Positions 45,148 through 52,787 of a DNA stretch of 64,000 bases are shown in pieces; the stretch's first letter is position 1; every line of letters starts with the position of its first letter. The notes under the pieces were generated by a model that saw only the letters and a program-made list of their open reading frames with translations, was not told where the DNA came from and ran no database searches. Position numbers and translations under genes: made by a program. The DNA lies in assembly GCF_000196875.2 (NCBI RefSeq), contig NC_014532.2, positions 1,860,001 through 1,924,000 of the forward strand, read 5' to 3'. This stretch comes from Halomonas elongata DSM 2581. Its GTDB lineage: Bacteria > Pseudomonadota > Gammaproteobacteria > Pseudomonadales > Halomonadaceae.

Positions 45148-45705
45148 TCAGATGAAGCGGCGGGCTTTCACACGCGCACCGCCCCGGGCGTGGCCAAGTC
45201 GAGAGTTCTGCCTGGCCGTGGCCACATCGGCCAGGTATTGCTGATGGTAGTAATTGGCGAGCTCGGGATTTCGCCAAGGCTGGGGAAGCATGAGCAAACG
45301 CCAGCGCGCACCGTTGGCAATCGCCATATCCCAGCGATCCACCACCTCAGAAGGCGGCATGTCGCCCATAGCGGGCCGGCACGCCAGGCGTCCGTAGAGC
45401 ATCGAGGCGTTGGGACGCTGGTATAGCTCGATCGAGGTGGGCGTGGGCTGGTCGAACCCCTGGCCCTGGACGCACTCGCGGCCATCGATCTTGAGCGAGA
45501 CGATGCGCAGTGGCTCGCCGCTGGATGCCACGATCTGAGGGTTAGCGGTATTGGCGGCCACCACTACCGGCTCTCCCTCCTGCACCCACACGTCAGCTTC
45601 GGTGCACAGCTCACGCGCCATCCGGGTGATGGCATCACGAATCGTCATCAGCGGCGCCTCGGGAACGTCCTGCACCACCTGGTGAACAAGGTCATCCAGC
45701 GTCAT
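45148..45705 (-). CDS. Head-tail region protein (185 aa)
   Basis: A 185-residue protein (MTLDDLVHQVVQDVPEAP, ITRMARELCTEADVW, WDMAIANGARWRLLMLPQPW, LANYYHQQYLADVATAR). The pattern is like tail tubular or connector proteins of short-tailed phages. It starts three bases after the adaptor stop. No firm family. Confidence 0.6.
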   Translation of the reverse strand: MTLDDLVHQVVQDVPEAPLMTIRDAITRMARELCTEADVWVQEGEPVVVAANTANPQIVASSGEPLRIVSLKIDGRECVQGQGFDQPTPTSIELYQRPNASMLYGRLACRPAMGDMPPSEVVDRWDMAIANGARWRLLMLPQPWRNPELANYYHQQYLADVATARQNSRLGHARGGARVKARRFI

Positions 45706-45708
45706 GGA

Positions 45709-46422
45709 TCAGCCCCTTGTCCGTCCCACCGAGCCAGTCGGGTTGGACGAATTGTCGGGAGCGTTCGGCGAGATCGAACGATCCACCTCGACCTTCTGCC
45801 CCAGCGCGTTCATGTAGGCTTCCATGTGGAGCTGGGCGCGATTCAGGTTCTTGGCGTGCTCGGCATCCTTGGAGTAGGCGCGATACAGGATGTAATCCGT
45901 GATGACTGGCCCATAGCTGTCGTTCAGCTTGATCGCCTCGTTCGCCAGCCCCTCGAGCCCCTGGGAGACATCGTGCGGCGCTGGTACGGCCGAGTAGATG
46001 ATCTCCACCTCGGCTCCCGTCGCGGCCGGCGGATAGGTATAGAAGCGCGTGGGGTCTTGGTCATCGAAGATGTACTGTTCGATGTCAATGCTGGGTGGAT
46101 CAGCGTGCCAACCACGCCGCGTGGTATCCAGCGACTGACGGGACGCCACCATGATGCCCATCTTCTTGCTGCCGGAGGCCGTGTTGCGAACAACGTCGAT
46201 CAGTCGGAGTCCATCCGCCGGGATCTGTTGTCGCGTGCCTTCGGCCAGCTCATGTGACGCATTTTCGGTCGAGGCATCCGGCTTGATCTGGACAATCGCC
46301 TGGTAGCTCTCATTCAGCCAGCCGATGAGCTCCTCGTTGGTCCAGCGGGTACCGGCCGACGTGACTTCCTGCAGCACCAGCTTGGCGTTGTTGATGACGG
46401 TTCCCACCGTGGTCAAAGCCAT
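45709..46422 (-). CDS. Phage adaptor protein (head-tail connector)
   Basis: A 237-residue protein with the helical core of DUF6682-type adaptors (INNAKLVLQEVTSAGTRW, LIGWLNESYQAIVQIKPDA, FYTYPPAATGAEVEIIYSA, VITDYILYRAYSKDAEHAKN). Such adaptors dock under the portal ring and connect it with the tail. It follows the 131-residue gene with a GGAGGTG site. Confidence 0.8.
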   Translation of the reverse strand: MALTTVGTVINNAKLVLQEVTSAGTRWTNEELIGWLNESYQAIVQIKPDASTENASHELAEGTRQQIPADGLRLIDVVRNTASGSKKMGIMVASRQSLDTTRRGWHADPPSIDIEQYIFDDQDPTRFYTYPPAATGAEVEIIYSAVPAPHDVSQGLEGLANEAIKLNDSYGPVITDYILYRAYSKDAEHAKNLNRAQLHMEAYMNALGQKVEVDRSISPNAPDNSSNPTGSVGRTRG

Positions 46423-46425
46423 GGC

Positions 46426-46821
46426 TTACACCTCCTCCATATCGCGCTTTGCAGCCAGGGCAGCGCTATAGGTGAACACACGGCCGTTGCCGCGATGGCG
46501 GAGCAACCGAGGTTTCTCCTGGGCCGGTGCTGACTCACCCTGATCCGGCGTTTTCTCGGCGTCAGCCATCTTCGATGCCGGGGTGCCCTCTTGAGACGTG
46601 TCGGCGCTCTCCGGCGCGTCTTTATCGGGCGACTCCGCGTCGTTCTGGGCTGGCGTCTTGCCCTGTCCCTCAGACACTTGGTCTTCGGCAAGACTTTGGA
46701 GGTCAACACGGATGGTCTCGAGCCCCTTCCGCTTATCGACATCCACGCCCAGCTCATCCTTGCCGATCTTCTCCAACTCGTCCTTGGTCTCGGCATTCTC
46801 GATGCGTTCGCTCAGTGACAT
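46426..46821 (-). CDS. Small head-region protein (131 aa)
   Basis: An N-terminal helical domain (SLSERIENAETKDELEKIGK, DVDKRKGLETIRVDL; like small SAP/Rho-N-type folds) is followed by an acidic Pro/Ser/Glu-rich linker and a short basic tail (LLRHRGNGRVFTYSAALAAK). Similar proteins sit after capsid genes in other podoviruses. The frame is open to 46884, but the ATG at 46821 has AGAGGG, and a terminator lies between it and the capsid gene. Confidence 0.65.
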   Translation of the reverse strand: MSLSERIENAETKDELEKIGKDELGVDVDKRKGLETIRVDLQSLAEDQVSEGQGKTPAQNDAESPDKDAPESADTSQEGTPASKMADAEKTPDQGESAPAQEKPRLLRHRGNGRVFTYSAALAAKRDMEEV

Positions 46822-46840
46822 GGGATTGCCCTCTTGTCTG

Positions 46841-46870
46841 GAAACAGAAACGCCACCCCGGAGGGTGGCG
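46841..46870 (-). terminator. Terminator after the major capsid gene
   Basis: On the minus strand: CGCCACCC-TCCG-GGGTGGCG followed by TTTCTGTTTC. It would uncouple the strongly needed capsid message from the genes further on, with partial read-through. Confidence 0.75.
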
Positions 46871-46899
46871 CTTGCCCGGTTCACCCGGGATCAGGCGTT

Positions 46900-48774
46900 T
46901 CAGCCGCGCTGGGCGTAGAGATGGCCAGCAGCGTTCGGGTCGATCATCTCGTACCCGAAAACGTTGAGGCCGCGGACCAGCTTGCCGAAGTCCTGCGGGT
47001 TGGGCAGGTTTTCCATGTTGGTCATCTGAGAGGCGAAGGTGAGCGCCTTTTTGTGACCGAACAGGACGTTGGTGGCCTTCTTGCTGGTGGTCGCGTCGGT
47101 GACCGTGGACAGGTTGTTGCTGACGTACACGTCGAACCGATCCAGCATGCCCACCTTGCCGTTGCGGTAGACCGACGTGCTGTCGCCCATGGCGCTGGCA
47201 TCGCGCAGATCGGACTTCTTCAGCATGCCGTTCATCCAGGCCGGTAGGATGATGTAGCGGCCCGTATCCGGGGCATTCTGCTCATCCAGGACAGAACCAC
47301 AGTCCACGATGGTGTCGAGGATGTTGCTCTTGGTGATGGATACCGGGGCACCAGACTCGCCCATGTTGTAGGAACCGGACTTCACACCGGCATCTGGGCC
47401 GGCGTTCTCCGGTGCGGCGTCAGCGTACACGTCACCGAGGATGACCGTGTCGATGGCGATCTTCATCTGCTGACCGGCATCGTCCGACCAGTCGTCCATC
47501 AGCTTGATGTCGGACTGATAGGCATCGATGTCATTGACCTCGAAGGCAAAATACTTGGCCTTATCGATGTGCAGCTCGACCTTGTCACTGGTGGGTTTCT
47601 CATAGTTGAGACCACCACCAACGACATAGTCCTTGATCGTGATGGACGGGGTGGTGCGGATCTCCACCGTGTCGCCCTTGTTCTTGATTTCCGTGCTGTT
47701 TCCACCCTTTCGGGCTTCGTCCCGGCTCTTTATCCGGGCTCCTCACGGTTTCCCATGAGACCAGACTATATCTTCACTGCTTGCGCTTACGCGGCCGCTT
47801 GTCGGGGCCACGACCAACCTTGCCCGTATGGTGGAAACTGGTGTGCTCTCCCAGTTCCATTAAGCCAAGGTTCTCTGGGCGATTGTCGAGCTTGTCTTCA
47901 TTGATATGGTGAACAACTTCACCCGGCTCTAAGTACCTACCCAGTTTGCGTTCCATCACCAGCCGATGTTCTCGGACGTACCCCTTGCTGTCAGCGTGGG
48001 GGTGCCCGTCGGGAGCCCTGACCATCCGGTACCCGTTATGGGTGATGATCTCGCCCCGATGCAGCGTGTCATTAAGCGGAAGGCCGAAGCGTCGAGCCGC
48101 ACGATGCACAATAGGCTGGCTGAAGCCGGACCGTCTCGATATGTCGCTAGTCGTCATACCAGCCTCAAGCATGGGACGGATTATCTCGTCAGTTTCTGCC
48201 GCCGTCCTGCGCTTGATCTTCGGAATCCCGAACCGCTTCATGTATGTCATGACCAGCTTCTTCGAGACGCCGTGCTTTTCAGCAACCTTGAGGGTTGACC
48301 GAAGCTCGAGATAGTCCGCTTCCAGCTGTTCCTTGGTGATGAAAAATTTCTTGTCTGCCATGGGCTACTCCTGTTTATTTAAACAGTATCACCCATGTTT
48401 TTAATTTCGCAAGCAGTGCCCCGCACTCGTGGGCCTTCATCGTCCCGTCAGGACTGTGTGACCTAGTCGTTGAACCTTCCACCCGTTACCGGGAGGCTTG
48501 GCTGCTGATTGCCCAATCCCTGCACTTTTTGGGCCGTCACGTTTGCCGTTGCCGGCTGCGTTGTGGCGCTCAGGGCTCTAAGGGCTTCCCAGCAATTCAC
48601 GGGGTTTAGTGAGAGCTGACTTCAACCCTCGTAGTTGGTATTGGCGATCTCACCGAAGCAGGTGGAGGCATAGAGCTTCTCCACCAGCTTCCCGCTCCAC
48701 ACCTGGGGAATAAACCCAGAGGAGGACGTGCTGGAATAATCGGGATGGCTCCCGTCGCGAGTCGGACCTGCCAT
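46900..48774 (-). CDS. Major capsid protein, split by a group I intron (313 aa after splicing)
   Basis: Exon 1 is 48774-48625 (50 codons, ATG with GAGGT upstream, ending NTNYEG) and exon 2 is 47691-46900 (263 codons plus stop, starting EIKNKGDTVEIRTTPSI). Joined, they give NTNYEG-EIKNKGD, a continuous version of a motif conserved in HK97-fold capsid proteins of this kind. Without splicing the frame stops at once, because the intron begins TGA. Later segments include AFEVNDIDAYQSDIKLMDDW, YIILPAWMNGMLKKSDLRDA and FASQMTNMENLPNPQDFGK. The gene lies after the scaffold and before the adaptor genes. The two halves match in frame with no base lost. Confidence 0.88.
47774..48361 (-). CDS. HNH homing endonuclease encoded in the intron
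   Basis: A 195-residue protein. Two helix-turn-helix-like modules (about 12-46 and 55-93: TLKVAEKHGVSKKLVMTYM, MTTSDISRRSGFSQPIVHRA) precede an HNH nuclease domain at about 110-178 (YVREHRLVMERKLGRYL, VVHHINEDKLDNRPENLGL, HTSFHH). It ends with a basic tail. Such enzymes cut intronless copies of the host gene and so spread the intron. The ATG follows AGGAG at six bases; a 6-bp hairpin (48371-48386) reaches into the ribosome site. Confidence 0.9.
   Translation of the reverse strand: MADKKFFITKEQLEADYLELRSTLKVAEKHGVSKKLVMTYMKRFGIPKIKRRTAAETDEIIRPMLEAGMTTSDISRRSGFSQPIVHRAARRFGLPLNDTLHRGEIITHNGYRMVRAPDGHPHADSKGYVREHRLVMERKLGRYLEPGEVVHHINEDKLDNRPENLGLMELGEHTSFHHTGKVGRGPDKRPRKRKQ
48371..48386 (-). 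promoter_or_regulatory. Hairpin reaching into the ribosome site of the intron endonuclease
   Basis: CTGTTT-AAAT-AAACAG forms a 6-bp stem whose 3' arm overlaps the first bases of AGGAG. T4 intron ORFs are controlled by hairpins of this type; the analogy is inference. Confidence 0.45.
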
Positions 48775-48793
48775 GATGTGTTACCTCGTGTTG

Positions 48794-48807
48794 TCGCCTC
48801 TCGGCGA
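48794..48807 (-). repeat. GNRA leader hairpin (TCGCC-GAGA-GGCGA)
   Basis: 5-bp stem with a GAGA loop in the leader of the capsid gene. The gene's own GAGGT site is further down, nearer the ATG. Confidence 0.65.
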
Positions 48808-48833
48808 GAAATCGGTAACCGCCGACCGGGTGG

Positions 48834-49808
48834 TTACTGCTTCACCCGGCCATCTCGTTGGGCGGCGAAGATGTCGGCTTCCAGGCGTTGAGCCTCCTCG
48901 GCGCCGTAGCGTCCCGCTGTCTTGTCCCGGTAGAACTGGCTGATCTCCTGCCCGGTCCAAATCCGCTGCCCCTGCGGGGCCTCGGTGGCTCGGGTGGTGC
49001 GGGGCTCAACCTGGTCATCGGGCACGGAGCGCTTGGCGCCCTGCTCGGCCTGGTTCATGTAGAGCTGGAAAATGTCAGCTACTGCCTTGGCGTCCAGGGC
49101 CTGCTGGGCCTGATTCAGCGCTTCCTGGCGCTGCACGCCGGTGCTGGGATCGAACTGGGCCAGGAATTGGTGGAACTTCGGATCGGCGTTGACCTCCCGG
49201 AAGGTCGGCACAGCCTGCTCCAGGTTCATCCAGAAGCGGGCTTCCGCGTCCTGGTGCTTCTCGCTCTCGAGTCGCTCCAAGCGTTCGGTCAGCTCCTGGG
49301 TGTTTCCGGTATCGGCTGGCTTCCCGGACGGGGCGCGTTGGTCAACCATCCGCGTCACGAAGTCCACGAGATCCTCGCCATACGTGGCTTTGAACTGCTC
49401 GAGCTGCTCATCGCTGACACCGCTATCGGCGCCACCGGTGGGCTGCTGTTGTTCAAGCTCGGCGATTCGGCGATCTCGCTCGGCGATGGTGTTCTTGAGC
49501 TCGCTGTTTTCCTGACGCAGCGCCGGAATCTCGCTGTTGTACTTGCCCTGGAGAACGTTGAACCGGTGCTGCCAATAAAGAGCACCCTGGTCTTGTTCAT
49601 CCTTGGGCTGTGCTTCAGCGCTGTCGGCGGGTTGCGTCGGGCTGGGCTCGTCGGCCTTGGCGGGCGCCGAGAACTCGTCCTGCGGGTTTCGCTGCCCTTC
49701 CTCGGGAGCCGAGCCAGCGGGACGCTGATCATCGGGATTCTCGGGTTGGGGTTCGAAGTGCTGACGGGCGGCTTCGGCTTGGGCCTGAACGGACCTGGGT
49801 AGTGACAT
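48834..49808 (-). CDS. Capsid scaffold protein
   Basis: A 324-residue, acidic, helical protein with a disordered Pro/Glu/Gln-rich N-terminal third, a coiled coil at about 88-118 (QENSELKNTIAERDRRIAEL) and a C-terminal helical domain (RTTRATEAPQGQRIWTGQE, QFYRDKTAGRYGAEEAQRL). Its place just before the capsid gene and its composition fit a scaffold. AGGAGCAAC precedes the ATG. Confidence 0.75.
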   Translation of the reverse strand: MSLPRSVQAQAEAARQHFEPQPENPDDQRPAGSAPEEGQRNPQDEFSAPAKADEPSPTQPADSAEAQPKDEQDQGALYWQHRFNVLQGKYNSEIPALRQENSELKNTIAERDRRIAELEQQQPTGGADSGVSDEQLEQFKATYGEDLVDFVTRMVDQRAPSGKPADTGNTQELTERLERLESEKHQDAEARFWMNLEQAVPTFREVNADPKFHQFLAQFDPSTGVQRQEALNQAQQALDAKAVADIFQLYMNQAEQGAKRSVPDDQVEPRTTRATEAPQGQRIWTGQEISQFYRDKTAGRYGAEEAQRLEADIFAAQRDGRVKQ

Positions 49809-49972
49809 TGTTGCTCCTGTGACGCCTCACGGCGTGACGGGTGAGCCGGCATTTGCCGGGGTTCACGACTCGGGTAACGGGTTCTGGCTGCAGTCCAGAG
49901 CGCTCCCACGACAATGCCGCCCAGGGCGGACCATGAGCGGCATTGCGGTGAGGCCGGGCCGGAGCCCGGCGG
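49809..49972 (-). other. Structured leader before the scaffold gene
   Basis: The 164-base gap holds a GNRA hairpin (ACGCC-GTGA-GGCGT, 49822-49835), a stem with CCGGC/GCCGG at about 49850-49860, and a 9-bp stem (CAATGCCGC / GCGGCATTG, 49912-49920 and 49937-49945). No T-run follows any of them. No gene is seen. Confidence 0.6.
49822..49835 (-). repeat. GNRA leader hairpin (ACGCC-GTGA-GGCGT)
   Basis: 5-bp stem, GTGA loop; with one mismatch the stem extends to 8 positions. The scaffold gene has a separate AGGAG closer to its ATG. Confidence 0.7.
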
Positions 49973-50200
49973 CTACTGAGTAAAGCGCTGGTTTACCACG
50001 TCGCGGGCTTGCTCGAGCTTCTCTATCAACTCGGCCACCGTTGACGCACGTCCTTGCAGTCGGGCGACTTCAGCGGGTTCGCGGCACTTTTCCAGGCTGT
50101 CGCGGCATTCCTCTCGCTCCGCCTTGAGCAGTGCCACCAGACGCCTCCCCTCCGGGGACTCGGCCAGCCTGGCCAGCGCCTTCCAGTCCTGTCCCTCCAT
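49973..50200 (-). CDS. Small helical phage protein overlapping the portal gene (75 aa)
   Basis: A 75-residue charged helical protein (LARLAESPEGRRLVALLKAE, DSLEKCREPAEVARLQGRA, VAELIEKLEQARDVVNQRF). ATG at 50200 with GAGG eight bases upstream. Its first 131 bases overlap the 3' end of the portal gene in another frame. Probably a minor head protein; unknown. Confidence 0.7.
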   Translation of the reverse strand: MEGQDWKALARLAESPEGRRLVALLKAEREECRDSLEKCREPAEVARLQGRASTVAELIEKLEQARDVVNQRFTQ

Positions 50201-52319
50201 CGTTGCGTCCTCGCGTCTCGGTAATCAGCTTGGCGATCTCGGCCAACAGGTGTTGCGCCTCGAGGGGCGCCATCTGCTGCGATTGTTGGGTTTCGGCCTC
50301 GGTCTGTGCGGCGTCGGCATTGGCCTCGCGCGCCCGTGCCTGTTTCTCGGCGGCCTCGGCTTCGGCCTTGGCTTGTTCCATCTGTAGCTGGGCCTGTTGG
50401 TCCTGCCGTTGCTGTGCCAGGTTCTTCTGCATCTCCTCCTCGGAGGGGATGAGACCCGGCAAATCGAGCTTCTCTGCGATGCTCTCGAGCAGCTTGCGGC
50501 GTCCATCGTGGCCGAGGATGCCCATGTCGTAGTCGTTGGCGGTGAGCTGGAGGAACTGCTGGCGTAGCTGGTTGGTCTGCTCGCGAATGAGCATGGCGCT
50601 CGATCCTCTGGCCACCACGCTGGCATCCCCCTTGATGCTGTTGTCGTCGCTGAACTGCATGTTGTGGAGCCAGAGCGCCTCGATGACCCGGCGAAGCACA
50701 CCGCGATCAATGTGCCGTATCGCGTCCTTGATGCCCTTGTTCGCGGATTCCATGAGCATCGACAGGCCTGACGCGGTTTGCCCGGCGCCGCCCGCCTCAT
50801 CACTGCCGTACATGTAGCGCGGGATGTTGGTGGACTCATCGGCCCGGTATTCGAACTGCTCGTAGACAGCCAGCAATTCACTGGCATTGCTCTGCGGCTG
50901 GAAGAAGCGCAAGGCAGGATTGTTGCCGGTCTCTATGCTTGCCTTGGTTCGCCAGATCTTCCACGGGTAGATATCGGTTGGGTCTTCCTGCGGTTGCAGG
51001 CGATCTTCATAGACCTCGACCTGGGGCCCGGAGCTGATCGCCAGGTTGTTGACCAGGCCCCGCGCCGTGGCATTGCACACGTCCTGGACATCCGCCATGA
51101 GCTCGGGGATGCCCTGCCCCCAGAACGACCCCGGCACCGGCTGGAAGCTGGACTTGTGATAGGGGCGACGTTCAAGCGGATCACGATTGATGCGCACCCG
51201 GATGACATGCTGGCCGATCAGGATGGCCTCAACTTCATACTCGGCCAGCGGGTCTTCGATCTCGTCGGGGCTGATACCCCACTGCAATAGCGTCACGCCC
51301 TGGGCGCCGCCGGAGTAGATCAACCCATCGATGGTCTCACCCGGCGTCAGCCACTCGTGGCCACGCCCCTCGAGCTCGGCACGCTCACCGTCACTCCAGA
51401 GCCAGTCGCGGAGCCCGCCCTGGCCATACTGGTGCAGCACCTGGCGAATTGCGTCCTCGCTGTAACTCGGCACGCCGATCAGTTGGTTGAGCTGCGATCG
51501 AGTGAAGCGAGCCCGCTCAATGATGAAGGCACCGTCATCAATGCTGGTGGCATCCGGGCTGGGGTACATGTCGAATGGCGAAACACGCTCGAACTCGGGC
51601 CGGATGGTCTCGCCCTTCACGGGACGCCAGCCCTCCAGCCATTGCAGCTCTGGCACGCGCCGGAAAATCGGGGCGCGGATGAAGGCCGCCGGGTATGTCA
51701 CGAAGTCGTCGATGAACGCCTCGAATGCCTCATCCCAGTACCCTTCCGCGAGCTGGTCGCTGATGAGCTCCTCATGCCGCTCCGTCGCCTCTCGCGCGGC
51801 ATCCTCGGCAGCCTGTCGCAGTTGCTCGCGGGCCTGCTCGGCCAGGGCGGCCATGTCCACCTGCTGGCCCTGCTGCTGCATCTCTACGGCCTGCTGGCGG
51901 ATTTGGGATGCCAGAGGAGCCAGATAGGCATCGGGCACTTCCGCCACTGGTGTCGGCTCGAGTCCCCAAGGGCGCTCATTCGCCGGCATCATGATGTCGC
52001 GAATCCATGCCGCTGCCGCCCGACACTTGGTCGCTGTCAGCATCATGTAGATCTCGGCCCCGCCTTCCTTGCGGATCGCCTGGAGCTTCTCGGGTGAGTA
52101 TTCGCCCTTGCGGCGCCGCAGGCAGTCGAGCATCCGATTATCCACCGACTGCCGGGCCATCTTGGCGCTTTCCCAGCACCGGCGGATATGCGCCCCCAGG
52201 GACGACTCGACCAGTTCCCGGCGGCGCTGTTCTTCCTCGGCGATGCGCTGGGCCTCGGCTTCCTCCTCAGCCCGCATCTCCGCCGCCGACCGATGTTGTA
52301 GCAGCCCCATACTGCTCAT
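50070..52319 (-). CDS. Portal protein (749 aa)
   Basis: A large portal of short-tailed phage type: N-terminal helices (LGAHIRRCWESAKMARQSVD), the wing with IYMMLTATKCRAAAAWIRDI, SPFDMYPSPDATSIDDGAFI, clip region PYHKSSFQPVPGSFWGQGIP and the stem helix NATARGLVNNLAISSGPQVE. The C-terminal 100 residues are a Gln/Ala/Glu coiled coil (barrel-like). The final 44 residues are Gly/Arg-rich and overlap the next gene in another frame, which suggests that they are an overprinted extension. The portal forms the DNA channel at one head vertex. The start overlaps the stop of the upstream gene (ATGA). Confidence 0.9.
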   Translation of the reverse strand: MSSMGLLQHRSAAEMRAEEEAEAQRIAEEEQRRRELVESSLGAHIRRCWESAKMARQSVDNRMLDCLRRRKGEYSPEKLQAIRKEGGAEIYMMLTATKCRAAAAWIRDIMMPANERPWGLEPTPVAEVPDAYLAPLASQIRQQAVEMQQQGQQVDMAALAEQAREQLRQAAEDAAREATERHEELISDQLAEGYWDEAFEAFIDDFVTYPAAFIRAPIFRRVPELQWLEGWRPVKGETIRPEFERVSPFDMYPSPDATSIDDGAFIIERARFTRSQLNQLIGVPSYSEDAIRQVLHQYGQGGLRDWLWSDGERAELEGRGHEWLTPGETIDGLIYSGGAQGVTLLQWGISPDEIEDPLAEYEVEAILIGQHVIRVRINRDPLERRPYHKSSFQPVPGSFWGQGIPELMADVQDVCNATARGLVNNLAISSGPQVEVYEDRLQPQEDPTDIYPWKIWRTKASIETGNNPALRFFQPQSNASELLAVYEQFEYRADESTNIPRYMYGSDEAGGAGQTASGLSMLMESANKGIKDAIRHIDRGVLRRVIEALWLHNMQFSDDNSIKGDASVVARGSSAMLIREQTNQLRQQFLQLTANDYDMGILGHDGRRKLLESIAEKLDLPGLIPSEEEMQKNLAQQRQDQQAQLQMEQAKAEAEAAEKQARAREANADAAQTEAETQQSQQMAPLEAQHLLAEIAKLITETRGRNDGGTGLEGAGQAGRVPGGEASGGTAQGGARGMPRQPGKVPRTR

Positions 52320-52762
52320 TGGCTGCCCCCGGTTGCGCGATAGATGGCCCGGTTCGCATCTTGCTTGTTCCGGCGTAGCCGCATGACGTTACGTCGCATT
52401 GGTGCCAACTGGGCGAACAGGTCGCGGATATATCCCGCCGGGTCGGCGGCGAACTCGAGCAGCTTGATGTTCAGCGTCACGCCCATGTCGCCCGCGACCT
52501 CGAACTGGAGCCGCATCCCGGGCTCGGGCCGCGTGACACGTTCCTCGATGACGATCATGTCGATCTGAACCGGCCCGACATCCGGGCGAAATCGCTCAGA
52601 GGCCGTCGGGATGCCCGCCTCGATGAGCTGTTCCGCAATCGTGCGCGCCGCGTCGCGCATCAACTCCGTCACCTCGGCGCGGGTCATTCCGTTGAGACGA
52701 TAGGCGGTATTGCCAGCCCGGCGACTGATGTCGCCGTCCGGTGTGGTGATGATCTCCGGCAT
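52316..52762 (-). CDS. Phage protein between terminase and portal, unknown (148 aa)
   Basis: A 148-residue protein: MPEIITTPDGDISRRAGNTAY, a helical central part (EVTELMRDAARTIAEQLIEA), a beta-rich part (VQIDMIVIEERVTRPEPGMR) and a basic tail (MRRNVMRLRRNKQDANRAI). No known family. The frame extends upstream, but the ATG at 52762 has AGAGGA. Perhaps a head-assembly factor. Confidence 0.65.
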   Translation of the reverse strand: MPEIITTPDGDISRRAGNTAYRLNGMTRAEVTELMRDAARTIAEQLIEAGIPTASERFRPDVGPVQIDMIVIEERVTRPEPGMRLQFEVAGDMGVTLNIKLLEFAADPAGYIRDLFAQLAPMRRNVMRLRRNKQDANRAIYRATGGSQ

Positions 52763-52787
52763 GGTGTCCTCTGCCTCGCGGCGGTGG

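Larger units (their letters stand above)
47692..48624 (-). ncRNA. Group I intron (933 nt) in the major capsid gene
   Basis: Read on the minus strand. P1: exon end GAGGGU pairs with the internal guide GCUCUC (48614-48609), giving the U-G pair at the 5' splice site. Core elements are in order: P, AATTGCTGGGAA (48597-48586); Q, AATCAGCAGCCAAGC (48510-48496); R, GTTCAACGACTAG (48475-48463); S, AAGATATAGTCT (47774-47763), whose TAGTC pairs with GACTA of R to form P7. A P9 hairpin follows. The last intron base is G (47692). An HNH endonuclease gene occupies the loop before S, and its stop codon (TGA) overlaps the S element. Confidence 0.9.

Noticed and set aside
46900..48774. Capsid gene as a broken pseudogene or two separate genes
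   Set aside because: The pieces join exactly in frame at group I intron borders, with all intron core elements present, so splicing explains the break.
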